A DNA stretch of 64,000 nucleotides from Chitinophagales bacterium 33-2 (GTDB lineage Bacteria > Bacteroidota > Bacteroidia > Chitinophagales > Chitinophagaceae), in the NCBI GenBank assembly GCA_002050435.1, contig MWYV01000033.1, positions 38,010 through 102,009 on the forward strand, in the 5' to 3' direction. The notes below the pieces were generated by a model, which saw only the letters and a program-made list of their open reading frames with translations, was not told where the DNA came from and did not search any database. Each line of letters begins with the position of its first letter. Position 1 is the stretch's first letter. The translations under genes were made by a program, and so were the position numbers. Shown one piece after another: positions 27,169 through 35,195 of the stretch.

Positions 27169-28224
27169 ATGGACAGGATATTTTATGATAACACCATAGG
27201 CAGTTATCTCTGGGTGCTTGGAGTGATCTTATTTGTTGTAGTGATCAACCAGCTGATTTCAAAATACCTGGCACACCTGGTATGCAGGATTTTTAAAAAG
27301 ATCTGGGTAGATTTTGATGAAGAAAGGTTCTTATCACTGATCGTTAGACCTCTTGGTATATTCCTGATCATTTCAGTTTCCATTGCTGTTGTATACAGGT
27401 TGAATTTCCCTTCGGCATTCAATTTCAATATTTATAAATATCCGGTGAACAGGGTTTTACTAACCCTCGCTCTTGCAGTACAATGGATTGCATTCACCTG
27501 GCTCTTGCTAAGGATCATTGATTATGTAGCTTATGTACTTCAAAAAAAATCTCCTGAAAATGCCCTGCAGGGCACCAGTCAGCTGATCATTTTCTTCCGC
27601 GATTTCTTAAAAGTAATTATCCTGCTCATCGGTATCCTGCTCATACTGAAATTTGCTTTTGGATATAACATAGGTACACTGCTTACCGGCTTAAGCATTG
27701 TAGGTGCAGCCATTGCACTTGCTTTGAGAGAAAGCCTGGAAAATCTGATCGCTTCATTTGTAATATTCTTTGATAAACCGTTTGCTCCCGGAGATTTTGT
27801 AAGGGTTCAAAACTTTTCCGGCGCAGTAGAAAAGATTGGATTGAGAAGTACCAGAATTCGTACGGTAGATAAATCTTATGTAACGGTTCCCAACAAACAA
27901 ATGGTTGACAGTATTTTGGATAACGTTTCCAGGCGTTCACAGATCAGGGGAGAGATTAACCTTTTTTTGCGGCTGGATACAACGCCGGGAAAAATTGAAG
28001 AACTAGCAAAAGAAACCAGGTTCTTTATTGCTGCAATACCAGAAATAGCCAGTTACAATGTTTTGTTCAACGACATCAGGGTCCAGGGCTACCTGGTATT
28101 CATTGAATATTTTACTGCTCCTATGCCTTTGGTGCAATTCACTGCCATAAAACAAAAGATCAATTATTTCATTTTGCAAACCATGGAAAGACTGGAGATC
28201 AGGATCGCTGAAGAAAGGAAATAA
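27169..28224 (+). CDS. MscS-family mechanosensitive ion channel
   Basis: This 351-aa protein has four or five N-terminal membrane segments and the MscS pore helix plus beta domain: GTLLTGLSIVGAAIALALRESLENLIASFVIFFDKPFAPGDFV, followed by GAVEKIGLRSTRIRTVDKSYVTVPNKQMVDSILDN. Such channels open under membrane tension and release solutes in hypo-osmotic shock. It is longer than E. coli MscS (286 aa), so it belongs with the extended subfamily. It lies 49 bp after the propeller gene and is probably on the same transcript. Confidence 0.93.
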   Translation: MDRIFYDNTIGSYLWVLGVILFVVVINQLISKYLAHLVCRIFKKIWVDFDEERFLSLIVRPLGIFLIISVSIAVVYRLNFPSAFNFNIYKYPVNRVLLTLALAVQWIAFTWLLLRIIDYVAYVLQKKSPENALQGTSQLIIFFRDFLKVIILLIGILLILKFAFGYNIGTLLTGLSIVGAAIALALRESLENLIASFVIFFDKPFAPGDFVRVQNFSGAVEKIGLRSTRIRTVDKSYVTVPNKQMVDSILDNVSRRSQIRGEINLFLRLDTTPGKIEELAKETRFFIAAIPEIASYNVLFNDIRVQGYLVFIEYFTAPMPLVQFTAIKQKINYFILQTMERLEIRIAEERK

Positions 28225-28245
28225 AGAAGGAAAATAAAAGTTCAG

Positions 28246-28752
28246 TTATTTCCTCGCCAGGAGCTCTCCAAGTTCTTTATCAAACAAACCATATTTCCCG
28301 TATTCAATTACACGGCCCACTTCCCTGCCATTCTTTAAAACAATAATAGTGGGAACATTGGTGATCTTAAAAATTTCGGCGAGGTGGTGGATGGTTTTTT
28401 TGCTGGCGTCAACACCAACAAGCGTTATGTGATCATCAGCCATTCCGGCGGCTTCTGTAAGCCTGAAAAATTTTGGAAGAATGTTCCGGGTATCATCACA
28501 CCAGGTTCCGCCAAATACAAGAAAATATACAGAATCCTTTTGTGTCCTTAAAGCTTGTAAAGCATTGGCATCAGGTGTATAGTTTTGCTGGTTCTGTGCA
28601 TACCATGTAAAGGATGGTTCGGTAACAAGATCTTTCTTGGTGATAAATCCTACAAAACTTTTGTTTCCGTTTGTTCCTGCGGCCACCTCGGGCTGGGCAA
28701 AACCAGCTGAGTAAATGAAAGATGCTAATATGAAGAGCAATAAATTTTTCAT
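28246..28752 (-). CDS. Exported thioredoxin-like protein with a CxxT active site
   Basis: This 168-aa protein has a signal peptide (MKNLLLFILASFIYSAGFA). Its thioredoxin fold has FGGTWCDDTRNILPKF where the redox motif should be (W84, C85, D86, D87, T88). The second Cys is replaced by Thr, so it has one active-site Cys and cannot form the usual internal disulfide. The cis-Pro region NVPTIIVLKNGREVGRVIEYG is intact. It may act as a mono-thiol isomerase or reductase, or bind without redox function. It lies convergent with MscS and downstream of the MerR-type gene. Confidence 0.85.
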   Translation of the reverse strand: MKNLLLFILASFIYSAGFAQPEVAAGTNGNKSFVGFITKKDLVTEPSFTWYAQNQQNYTPDANALQALRTQKDSVYFLVFGGTWCDDTRNILPKFFRLTEAAGMADDHITLVGVDASKKTIHHLAEIFKITNVPTIIVLKNGREVGRVIEYGKYGLFDKELGELLARK

Positions 28753-28820
28753 TAAAAAGATTGAATTGTAAAAATAACACTGTTAGGGCGAGGTGAAAGA
28801 TGGCAGGTGTTAAAAACTTG

Positions 28821-29363
28821 CTACAAATTGGCCTTTAGTTCCGTAAGAAAGGCGCGCACTTTTTGCAGGGATTGTACCATCTGGTACTTTTCCCTGGTCT
28901 GCTTATTCTTTTTAATAAAATCTTTGGCTCCTTCAATAGTAAATTTTCGACGGCGCAACAGATCATGGATCATTTGCAGGTTCTTTACGTCGGATGGTTT
29001 AAAAAACCTGTCTCCTTTCCTGTTTTTCCTGGGTTCGAGAATATCAAATTCATTTTCCCAGAACCGAATCAGTGAAGTATTTACTTTAAACATGCCTGCA
29101 ACTTCTCCAATAGAATAATACTGTTTTTGAAAAAGAATTGCGTCTTCCGGTACCTCTACAAGGTCAATCTCCGATTCAATGTCTTTTAATGCTTTCCTGC
29201 CCCTGGTGTTTTTTGCTGGCGTTTTTTTCAGTTTATCAACCGGTGCGCCTGATAGAAATTCCTTTTCTTCCTCTTTCTCCAGTCCTATTGTTTTCTCACC
29301 AGGAACGGGCGTACCGGGAGGAACAGAGAAATCAAAATTGATCTGGGATAATTCTTTTGCCAC
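28821..29363 (-). CDS. MerR-family transcriptional regulator
   Basis: This 180-aa protein has a MerR winged helix at about residues 88-155: KQYYSIGEVAGMFKVNTSLIRFWENEFDILEPRKNRKGDRFFKPSDVKNLQMIHDLLRRRKFTIEGAKDF, split here only for reading. The first 85 residues are an unusual charged, Lys/Glu-rich and Pro-rich extension. There is no C-terminal ligand domain and no metal-binding Cys, so the signal is unknown. It starts near the B12 riboswitch promoter region but faces the opposite way. Confidence 0.88.
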   Translation of the reverse strand: MAKELSQINFDFSVPPGTPVPGEKTIGLEKEEEKEFLSGAPVDKLKKTPAKNTRGRKALKDIESEIDLVEVPEDAILFQKQYYSIGEVAGMFKVNTSLIRFWENEFDILEPRKNRKGDRFFKPSDVKNLQMIHDLLRRRKFTIEGAKDFIKKNKQTREKYQMVQSLQKVRAFLTELKANL

Positions 29364-29450
29364 AGCTTAAAATTAAGGAACAGGAAAGAAAACAAGTTTT
29401 TCTCCAATTAAAAAAATAAAATTAAAAAATATATGCATTGCCTTCCTCCC

Positions 29451-29458
29451 TACTTTTG
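29451..29458 (+). promoter_or_regulatory. Candidate -7 promoter box (TACTTTTG) of the B12 transport operon
   Basis: TACTTTTG matches the Bacteroidota TAnnTTTG -7 consensus. It lies a few bases before the first stem of the cobalamin riboswitch, the right place for a transcript that starts at the aptamer. A clear TTTG -33 box is not seen at the expected distance. Confidence 0.55.
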
Positions 29459-29465
29459 CACCAGA

Positions 29466-29622
29466 TTGGTTCCCCGCCCTGGCGGGGATGAAAAGGGAAG
29501 CCGGTGTGAGTCCGGCGCTATCCCCGTAGCTGTAATCCTTTCCGCTTGGCGGAAAAACATTAAACCACTATCAGATCCTGATGGGAAGGTGTTGAAAGGA
29601 AAGCCAGAAGACCTGCCAGTCG
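29466..29622 (+). ncRNA. Cobalamin riboswitch
   Basis: The segment carries the conserved features of the AdoCbl/cobalamin aptamer. It has GGGAAGCCGGTGTGAGTCCGGCGCTATCCCCGTAGCTGTAA (the P4-P6 core with the GNNG...CCGGCGCT pairing), and a distal AAGCCAGAAGACCTGCC (the B12-box side). A paired GGTTCCCCGCC arm opens it. The btuB-type receptor starts about 94 bp downstream, so it should lower receptor expression when cobalamin is present. The exact expression platform (ribosome-site sequestration or termination) is not evident; no clear terminator run is visible before the start codon, so translational control is more likely. Confidence 0.93.
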
Positions 29623-29715
29623 AATGAATTATTCAATGCTTTCGGGCGAAAGGCAGAGATGATAATGACCTTATCTTCTCTTTATTTTCCGGAAGCAGTC
29701 ACCAAAAACTAAAAA

Positions 29716-31662
29716 ATGAAAAAGTTTTTTGTCGTGACTGCAATTATCATTAGCAGTCAGCTCTCCGCACAGGACACTACCACACTGGAACAAGTGATCC
29801 TCACCGCAAACAAGTATTCCACCAAAACCACTGAAACAGGGAAGGTAGTGATTACCATTACCCGGCAGGAAATTGAAAAGGCTGGCAGCCGCGACCTGGC
29901 GCAGGTGATCTCGGAAATGGGTGGTGTGTTTATCAACGGGTACACCAATAATGCAGGAAAAGAAAAAAACATTTACCTCCGGGGTGCAAAAGTTGATCAT
30001 ACCCTGATCACCATCGATGGAATTCCCTTATATGATGCTTCCGGGATTGGAAGCAATTTTGACATCCGCTACTTTCCAATTGACAATGTAGAACGCATTG
30101 AAATTCTTAAAGGCAGCCAGGGTACGCTTTATGGAAGCGATGCCATTGCGGGTGTCATCAACATTATTACAAAGAAAGGAGGCGCCAAACCCTCGGTGAA
30201 TCTTGTTTCACATTTTGGAAGCTATAAAACGAAACGCACGGGAATTGGTTTTAACGGGCATGCAGGAAAAGCCGATTTTAATATTGGACTGAACCATTTC
30301 AGTACGGATGGATTTTCTGAAGCCGCGCAACCCGAAGGATCCAATGTGCAATATGATAAGGATGGCTACAGCCAGAATGCGATCCACGCAAACTTTGGAT
30401 ATCAATTGAATTCTTTTATACGGGTCCAGCCTTTTTTAAGATATAGCCGCAATAAAGGTGATCTTGACCAGGATGCATTTACCGATGAAAAAGATTTTAC
30501 TTATACAGCGCAGAATTTCCAGGCTGGAATAAAAAATAGTTTCCAAATAAAGCAATCCGTTTTAAATATGCTGTACCAGTACAACCATACAAAACGTGAT
30601 TACCTGGATGATTCTACATCTGTAAATGGTTATTACTTTTTTAACCAGTCGGGCTATGCAGCCCGCGAACATTTTGCAGAAGCATTCATTGTTGTTCCTT
30701 TTACAAATTTCAGGCTAACGGCAGGTGCCGACCTGAGGGCCTCAGGAACAGATTATAAAGCTTTGCAACAAACTGTATTCATGCCGGGGCTTATAAATGC
30801 TGCTTATAGTAACGACAGCATCAAACAACAACAAAAAAGCCTTTATGCGGCGCTGCATTTTCAAAAAGCAAATTTTACTTTGGAAACCGGGGGAAGGTAC
30901 AATCACCATTCTGAATATGGTTCCAATGCAGCTTTCAATTTAAACCCTTCGATGCTGCTGAATCAAAGAATTAAAGTTTTCGCTAATTTTTCTTCAGGTT
31001 ATAAAGTTCCGAGTCTGTACCAGTTATTTTCTGAATATGGAAATAAAATCCTTCAACCAGAAAGATCCCTGAATTTGGAAGGTGGAGTTCAGTTCTTAGG
31101 CAATGAGGGCAGGTCGGCTTTGCGCGCTACTTATTTTAAAAGGAATGTAAAAGATGTCATCACATTCTTTTTTGACCCATTAACATTCCAGTCGCAATAT
31201 ATCAACCAGGACGAGCAAAATGATCATGGCTTTGAAGTGGATGGCAAGCTTTTGATCGGCGAACGCTTTCAGCTAAAAGCATTTTATAGTTTTATAGATG
31301 GGGAGATCAGCACCAGGCAAAATGGCAAAGACACTTCTTTTTTTAATTTGCTGAGAAGGCCAAAATCCACATTGAACCTGTCTTTTGGCGCACAGATCAA
31401 TTCCCGCTTATTTTTCAACATTCAGCTGAATGCAGTAGGAAAAAGTAAAGACATTTATTTCGATCCCAACACATGGCAGGCAGTTGATGTGGAATTGAAA
31501 AATTACACTTTATTGAATGTTTATGCAGAATATATGATCATTGGCAACAGGTTAAAATTATTTGCAGATGCAAGAAATGTATTGGATCAGAAATATGCAG
31601 ACATCTACGGGTATAATACTGCAGGACTCAATGCTTATGGAGGCATAAGGATTCATTTCTGA
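29716..31662 (+). CDS. btuB: TonB-dependent vitamin B12 receptor, BtuB-like
   Basis: This 648-aa outer-membrane receptor has a signal peptide (MKKFFVVTAIIISSQLSAQ), a TonB box (DTTTLEQVILTA), a plug (RDLAQVISEMGGVFINGYTNN, IYLRGAKVDHTLITIDGIPLYD, VERIEILKGSQGTLYGSDAIAGVINI) and a 22-strand barrel. It is shorter than the 929-residue receptor at the window start and lacks the carboxypeptidase-like domain. The upstream cobalamin riboswitch supports BtuB function. The stop overlaps the next gene, so a Dph6-like gene is part of the same B12-controlled transcript. Confidence 0.93.
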   Translation: MKKFFVVTAIIISSQLSAQDTTTLEQVILTANKYSTKTTETGKVVITITRQEIEKAGSRDLAQVISEMGGVFINGYTNNAGKEKNIYLRGAKVDHTLITIDGIPLYDASGIGSNFDIRYFPIDNVERIEILKGSQGTLYGSDAIAGVINIITKKGGAKPSVNLVSHFGSYKTKRTGIGFNGHAGKADFNIGLNHFSTDGFSEAAQPEGSNVQYDKDGYSQNAIHANFGYQLNSFIRVQPFLRYSRNKGDLDQDAFTDEKDFTYTAQNFQAGIKNSFQIKQSVLNMLYQYNHTKRDYLDDSTSVNGYYFFNQSGYAAREHFAEAFIVVPFTNFRLTAGADLRASGTDYKALQQTVFMPGLINAAYSNDSIKQQQKSLYAALHFQKANFTLETGGRYNHHSEYGSNAAFNLNPSMLLNQRIKVFANFSSGYKVPSLYQLFSEYGNKILQPERSLNLEGGVQFLGNEGRSALRATYFKRNVKDVITFFFDPLTFQSQYINQDEQNDHGFEVDGKLLIGERFQLKAFYSFIDGEISTRQNGKDTSFFNLLRRPKSTLNLSFGAQINSRLFFNIQLNAVGKSKDIYFDPNTWQAVDVELKNYTLLNVYAEYMIIGNRLKLFADARNVLDQKYADIYGYNTAGLNAYGGIRIHF

Positions 31663-32384
31663 TGAAAGCATTCCTGAATTGGAGCGGGGGCAAAGATGCT
31701 GCATTGTGTTTACATACATTGTCCGGTACCGGCCCCCGTATTGACGCCCTGGTTACTACCATTTCAAATGGAAGAGTGAGCATGCATGGAGTGAGAAAAG
31801 AACTAATAGAAAAACAAGCTGCATCTATTGGTGTACCTGTGCGTTTTATTGAATTACCTGATGCGCCGGGAATGGAAACTTATGAACATGCCATTCATGA
31901 AATGAACCTGCAATTAAAAGAAGAAGGATTTACGCATGCTGTTTCCGGTGATATTTTTCTTGATGACCTGAAACAGTACAGGGAAACGCTTTATGGGAAA
32001 GATGGACTGTCAACCCTGTTTCCTTTATGGAAAGCGGAACCAAAAGAATTGCTCGATGTTTTTTTTGAGGAAGGATTTAAAGCCATTATTGTAGCCGTGA
32101 ATGGCAGCCATTTACCTGCATCGTGTAGTGGTGAAATGCTTGACCCTGTTTTTATCAATGCGCTTCCACCAGGCGTTGACCTTTGTGGAGAAAACGGCGA
32201 ATACCACAGCTTTGTTTTTGATGGACCAGTTTTTACCAACCCCATATCTTTTACGAAAGGTGCTACAATTTCTAAAACCTACCCTTTTCCGGGGGGTGAA
32301 GAAAAATCTGGTTTTAAAAAAGCGGAGAAAGAACTCACTTTCTATTTTACGGAACTGCTGGATGAGCACTTTACCTTTGTTTGA
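31662..32384 (+). CDS. Dph6-family ATP pyrophosphatase in the B12-controlled operon
   Basis: This 240-aa PP-loop ATPase has the diphthine-ammonia-ligase fold: FLNWSGGKDAALCLHTL at residues 4-20 (SGGKD, PP-loop), HGVRKELIEKQAASIGVPVRFIELP, and VSGDIFLDDLKQYRE. Bacteria lack diphthamide on elongation factor 2, so this is not diphthamide synthesis. The one-base overlap with btuB and B12-riboswitch control point to a cobalamin-linked task, perhaps adenylation or amidation of a B12 precursor; that is inference. It is coupled to the marC-like gene by a four-base overlap. Confidence 0.85.
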   Translation: MKAFLNWSGGKDAALCLHTLSGTGPRIDALVTTISNGRVSMHGVRKELIEKQAASIGVPVRFIELPDAPGMETYEHAIHEMNLQLKEEGFTHAVSGDIFLDDLKQYRETLYGKDGLSTLFPLWKAEPKELLDVFFEEGFKAIIVAVNGSHLPASCSGEMLDPVFINALPPGVDLCGENGEYHSFVFDGPVFTNPISFTKGATISKTYPFPGGEEKSGFKKAEKELTFYFTELLDEHFTFV

Positions 32385-32962
32385 TGGATACCCATATAAA
32401 AGATTTCCTGACCGTTACCTTTACCTTGTTTGCCATCATTGACATCGTTGGGTCGGTACCCATCCTGATCTCCCTGAAGACAAAAATGGGCGGCATAAAA
32501 GAATTCACGGCCACTTTATTTTCAGGCGCACTGATGGTGCTTTTTCTTTTTCTTGGTGAACCATTTTTAAGTTTACTGGGGCTGGATGTAGGATCTTTTG
32601 CGGTGGGCGGTTCCATTGTCATATTTATCCTGGGGTTGGAAATGGTATTGGGAACCGAATTCTTTAAAAGCGATAAAGACCTGAAATCCGCTACGGTGGT
32701 CCCTATTGCATTTCCGTTGATTGCGGGATCCGGAACCTTAACCACCATCATTTCATTAAAGGCCAACTATACCCAATCCACTATTTTGTTTGCTATTCTC
32801 GCCAACCTGGTGATCGTTTATATCGTGCTGAAAAGCCTTAGGCTGATTGAAAGAATCCTGGGACCAGCAGGATTGATTGCCGTAAGGAAGTTTTTTGGTG
32901 TAGTTTTGCTGGCCATTGCAGTAAAGATCTTTGCCACGAATGCACAGGGACTCATCAAATAA
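32381..32962 (+). CDS. MarC-family inner-membrane protein
   Basis: This 193-aa protein has six hydrophobic segments and MarC/UPF0056 hallmarks: FAIIDIVGSVPILISL, ALMVLFLFLGEPFLSLLGLDVGSFAVGGSIVIFILGLEMV and PIAFPLIAGSGTLTTIISL. The function of the family is unknown. It is not an antibiotic-resistance determinant in the strict sense. It starts inside the preceding gene and ends four bases before a tRNA gene. Confidence 0.92.
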   Translation: MMDTHIKDFLTVTFTLFAIIDIVGSVPILISLKTKMGGIKEFTATLFSGALMVLFLFLGEPFLSLLGLDVGSFAVGGSIVIFILGLEMVLGTEFFKSDKDLKSATVVPIAFPLIAGSGTLTTIISLKANYTQSTILFAILANLVIVYIVLKSLRLIERILGPAGLIAVRKFFGVVLLAIAVKIFATNAQGLIK

Positions 32963-32965
32963 TCT

Positions 32966-33037
32966 GGCCTCGTAGTACAATGGATAGTATAAGAGCCTCC
33001 GAAGCTCCAGATACAGGTTCGATTCCTGTCGAGGCCA
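32966..33037 (+). tRNA. tRNA-Arg (anticodon CCG)
   Basis: The acceptor arm GGCCTCG pairs with CGAGGCC at the 3' end, the D arm is GTAC/GTAT, and the T arm is ACAGG-TTCGATT-CCTGT. The anticodon loop is CTCCGAA, which gives CCG and reads CGG (Arg). The anticodon stem AGAGC/GCTCC has four pairs and one A-C mismatch at its top. The CCA tail is not encoded. It starts four bases after the marC stop codon. Confidence 0.95.
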
Positions 33038-33040
33038 CAC

Positions 33041-33936
33041 TAAAATTCCAACTTGTTAATTTGAGTTGATAACAAAGAAGATTATTTATTTGCACACTTG
33101 AATACACTCGTTTTTAATTGCCTTCCATGAATCCATGTATTAATGGACGCTCCCGGAGGATTATAGAGATTTAATTAAATTCACCGCTATCATCTGGTCT
33201 TATAATACATAGGCTTCACCGTATTATTTCTTAAGTCATGCCACCATCCAACTTCCACGCAATCCCATTTTTCTTATGGGAAAAAGCTCCTGCAATAAAA
33301 ATGAAACTACCGATCTTTCATTTCAAAAACATCTACAGACAGTTCTAAAGAAATTGAATTCTGGATTCCATCCTGCCTCTTCTACCTTTTTTCTTGAAAA
33401 AAAAGGTGGCCCCTCCTGCGCTTCGCTTCGGTGGGCAGGCAAAAATTCAAGCGCAATCAATGCGTAACAGTCTGTTTTTGCCAGATACCTTCGGATGATT
33501 GCGCAAGGGAGCGCACCGAAAAATGAAAACAGGTGCAACTCCATGCGATCTGATTGTGCAATCGTTCTTCGCGCTGTATTGCTCCACCTTAGGTTTAAAG
33601 ATTTCTTTGGAAAAATCAGGAGCAATAAGGCGCACACAACCACCCTAATGTGATAAGATGATGTGCCGGGCATTTCATGGTGTGCGGAAACCTGGATCTA
33701 TTTGAACCAGTAGCTGACTCTTGTTGCCCGCAGATCGCGCTGATGAACGCAGAAGACCAATCAGCGAAAATCTGCGTAATTGACTTATTGACCATTGACC
33801 ATTGACCATTGACCATTGACCATTGACCATTGACCATTGACCATTGACCAATAGGAATATAAACAAAATAAAGTTCTTCAGCCTGATATCATGTCAATGC
33901 TAGAAAATTTATAAAGCCAATACCTTTCCACGGTGA
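33041..33936. repeat. Gene-free region: copy C of the interspersed element and a 9-fold TTGACCA repeat
   Basis: The first 320 bp hold no gene. The interspersed core (copy C, inverted relative to copy B and highly similar to it) spans about 33370-33665. It is followed by a TCATCAGCG/GCGATCTGCGGG-type block at 33710-33780. The tract 33787-33849 is nine perfect copies of ATTGACC. ORFs on both strands within the core mirror those in copy B and have no credible protein character. Confidence 0.88.
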
Positions 33937-34713
33937 TCAGTTATTGATTTTATTCACCAACAGATTTGCCGCTTCTGAAAGTAATACTTCCAGTAGCGAT
34001 GCGTTTTGTTCAAGCTCCGTTACAGCTGCCTGCTTTTGCTGAATTTCTGATGCAGGTGCTTTGTTGGATTGCATTACTAATAGTTGCTGGCGCGATTGAC
34101 CTAGTCTTGATAAAGCATAATCCAAAACCGACTGGCTGTAACTAACCTGCTCATAATTATTTTCCACTACATTATAATATTCTGAACGCCTGTTAAGGAA
34201 AATATTACTGAAACGGTTGTCGTTTACTGCTGCACATGCGCCCATTACATCACCGTGGTTCATGTGTGCCTTTAAAGCATTCGAGGAAACCCGGATGGTA
34301 ACTGAAGGTTCGTTGGAATTGACCTTATGACAAATAGTGACTTTTTCCTGGCTCCTGATCTTTTGCCTTCCCTTAAAACTTTCCTTGTCCCAGTTATACA
34401 TATTTTTGCCTCCCAGAACACTCCTTGCGGCATTCCCAGCATTTCCGGGTAGCCCCTTTTTATCTTTATTATTTCCCTGGTTGCCATTGTTTCCTGCATT
34501 GTCCTGGTTTCCTTTGTTTCCGTTATTGCCTGTATTTCCCTGGTTTCCGGACTTATCTTTTTTCCCCTCTTTACCCTTACCTTGTTTATCCTGGTTTTTA
34601 CCTTTATCCTGTCCTTTGCCATTATCTTTTTCCTGGTCGTTTTCCAAACCAGTAAAAGACAGGACGGCTAATAACATCAAAAAGGAAACTAAAAGAATGA
34701 TTTGCTTTTTCAT
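33937..34713 (-). CDS. Exported low-complexity (Gly/Asn/Lys-rich) protein with a CHK/HGD motif
   Basis: This 258-aa protein has a signal peptide (MKKQIILLVSFLMLLAVLSFTG). At about residues 29-92 it has an unstructured run of K-G-x and N-G-N repeats (QDKGKGK, GNKGNQDNAGNNGNQG). The conserved module at 124-160 reads EKVTICHKVN...SSNALKAHMNHGDVMGAC (C128, H129, H150, H153, C160), a motif found at the ends of many secreted bacterial proteins and probably a metal or disulfide-stabilised fold. The C-terminus is a helical coil. It forms an operon with the small lipoprotein upstream of it (34725). The function is unknown. Confidence 0.65.
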   Translation of the reverse strand: MKKQIILLVSFLMLLAVLSFTGLENDQEKDNGKGQDKGKNQDKQGKGKEGKKDKSGNQGNTGNNGNKGNQDNAGNNGNQGNNKDKKGLPGNAGNAARSVLGGKNMYNWDKESFKGRQKIRSQEKVTICHKVNSNEPSVTIRVSSNALKAHMNHGDVMGACAAVNDNRFSNIFLNRRSEYYNVVENNYEQVSYSQSVLDYALSRLGQSRQQLLVMQSNKAPASEIQQKQAAVTELEQNASLLEVLLSEAANLLVNKINN

Positions 34714-34724
34714 AAAATGATTTT

Positions 34725-34937
34725 TTAATTTTTAGTTTCAAATTCCTTATCCAGTTTTTCTAAAGAATTTTCCAGTTTATTGGTCTGATCTTCAAGTTGT
34801 TCCGTATTCTTTTGCAACAGTTTTGAAGTGGAATCCATGGTAGTAATTTCAACTTCTTCAGTGGTACTTGTTTTTTTGCTGTCGCAGGAAGCAAATACAA
34901 ACATGATCCCAAAGCTTAAATAAATAATGCGTTTCAT
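34725..34937 (-). CDS. Small lipoprotein with coiled-coil tail
   Basis: This 70-aa protein has a lipoprotein signal with lipobox FASC (lipidated Cys18). The acidic, Thr-rich linker is followed by a heptad-like coil (LLQKNTEQLEDQTNKLENSLEKLDKEF). It is similar in style to Lpp-type small lipoproteins that anchor to the envelope. It ends 11 bases before the Gly/Asn-rich exported protein on the minus strand. No function can be assigned. Confidence 0.65.
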   Translation of the reverse strand: MKRIIYLSFGIMFVFASCDSKKTSTTEEVEITTMDSTSKLLQKNTEQLEDQTNKLENSLEKLDKEFETKN

Positions 34938-35195
34938 ATCTGAGGTTTTAATAAGTTAAAGTAAAACTTATATCAAACTTATGCAAGAACCAATCCAAAC
35001 TGTCGCGCTTGATTTTAAATGATTGCATGAATGACGCATACAATTGTTGAAATTGAAAAACCGCACAGATCTTTCAACGATTATGCTTCTGGTCTTCATG
35101 TTCAACCTTCTTCACCTTTTCAAGAAAAGATTCATAAAAAATCTGCGCGGCCGGCATGCCCTAAAAAACTAAAGCGCCCCGTGGGACGCTTTTTA
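34938..35195. other. Gene-poor gap with a terminator
   Basis: This 258-bp stretch shows no convincing gene. Open frames here (for example 35031-35267) run into the terminator and the catalase gene and lack protein-like composition. Only the terminator at 35171-35193 is recognisable. Confidence 0.6.
35171..35193 (-). terminator. Terminator just downstream of the catalase gene
   Basis: AAAGCGCCCC pairs with GGGACGCTTT around GT, with a few mismatches, and is flanked by A/T runs on both sides, so it can end transcripts from either direction. The minus-strand catalase gene ends two bases away, at 35196. Confidence 0.75.

Noticed and set aside
31662..32384. Diphthamide synthesis by the Dph6-like protein
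   Set aside because: Bacteria lack diphthamide, and the gene sits in a B12-riboswitch operon.
33323..33673. 116-aa ORF inside copy C
   Set aside because: It mirrors the spurious ORFs of copy B within the same non-coding element.
33787..33849. Possible CRISPR array
   Set aside because: The repeat is a 7-bp unit in direct contact with no unique spacers and no cas genes nearby.
33616..33866. ORFs with MVNGQWSMVNGQWSMVN repeats
   Set aside because: They are just the translation of the ATTGACC heptamer tract.
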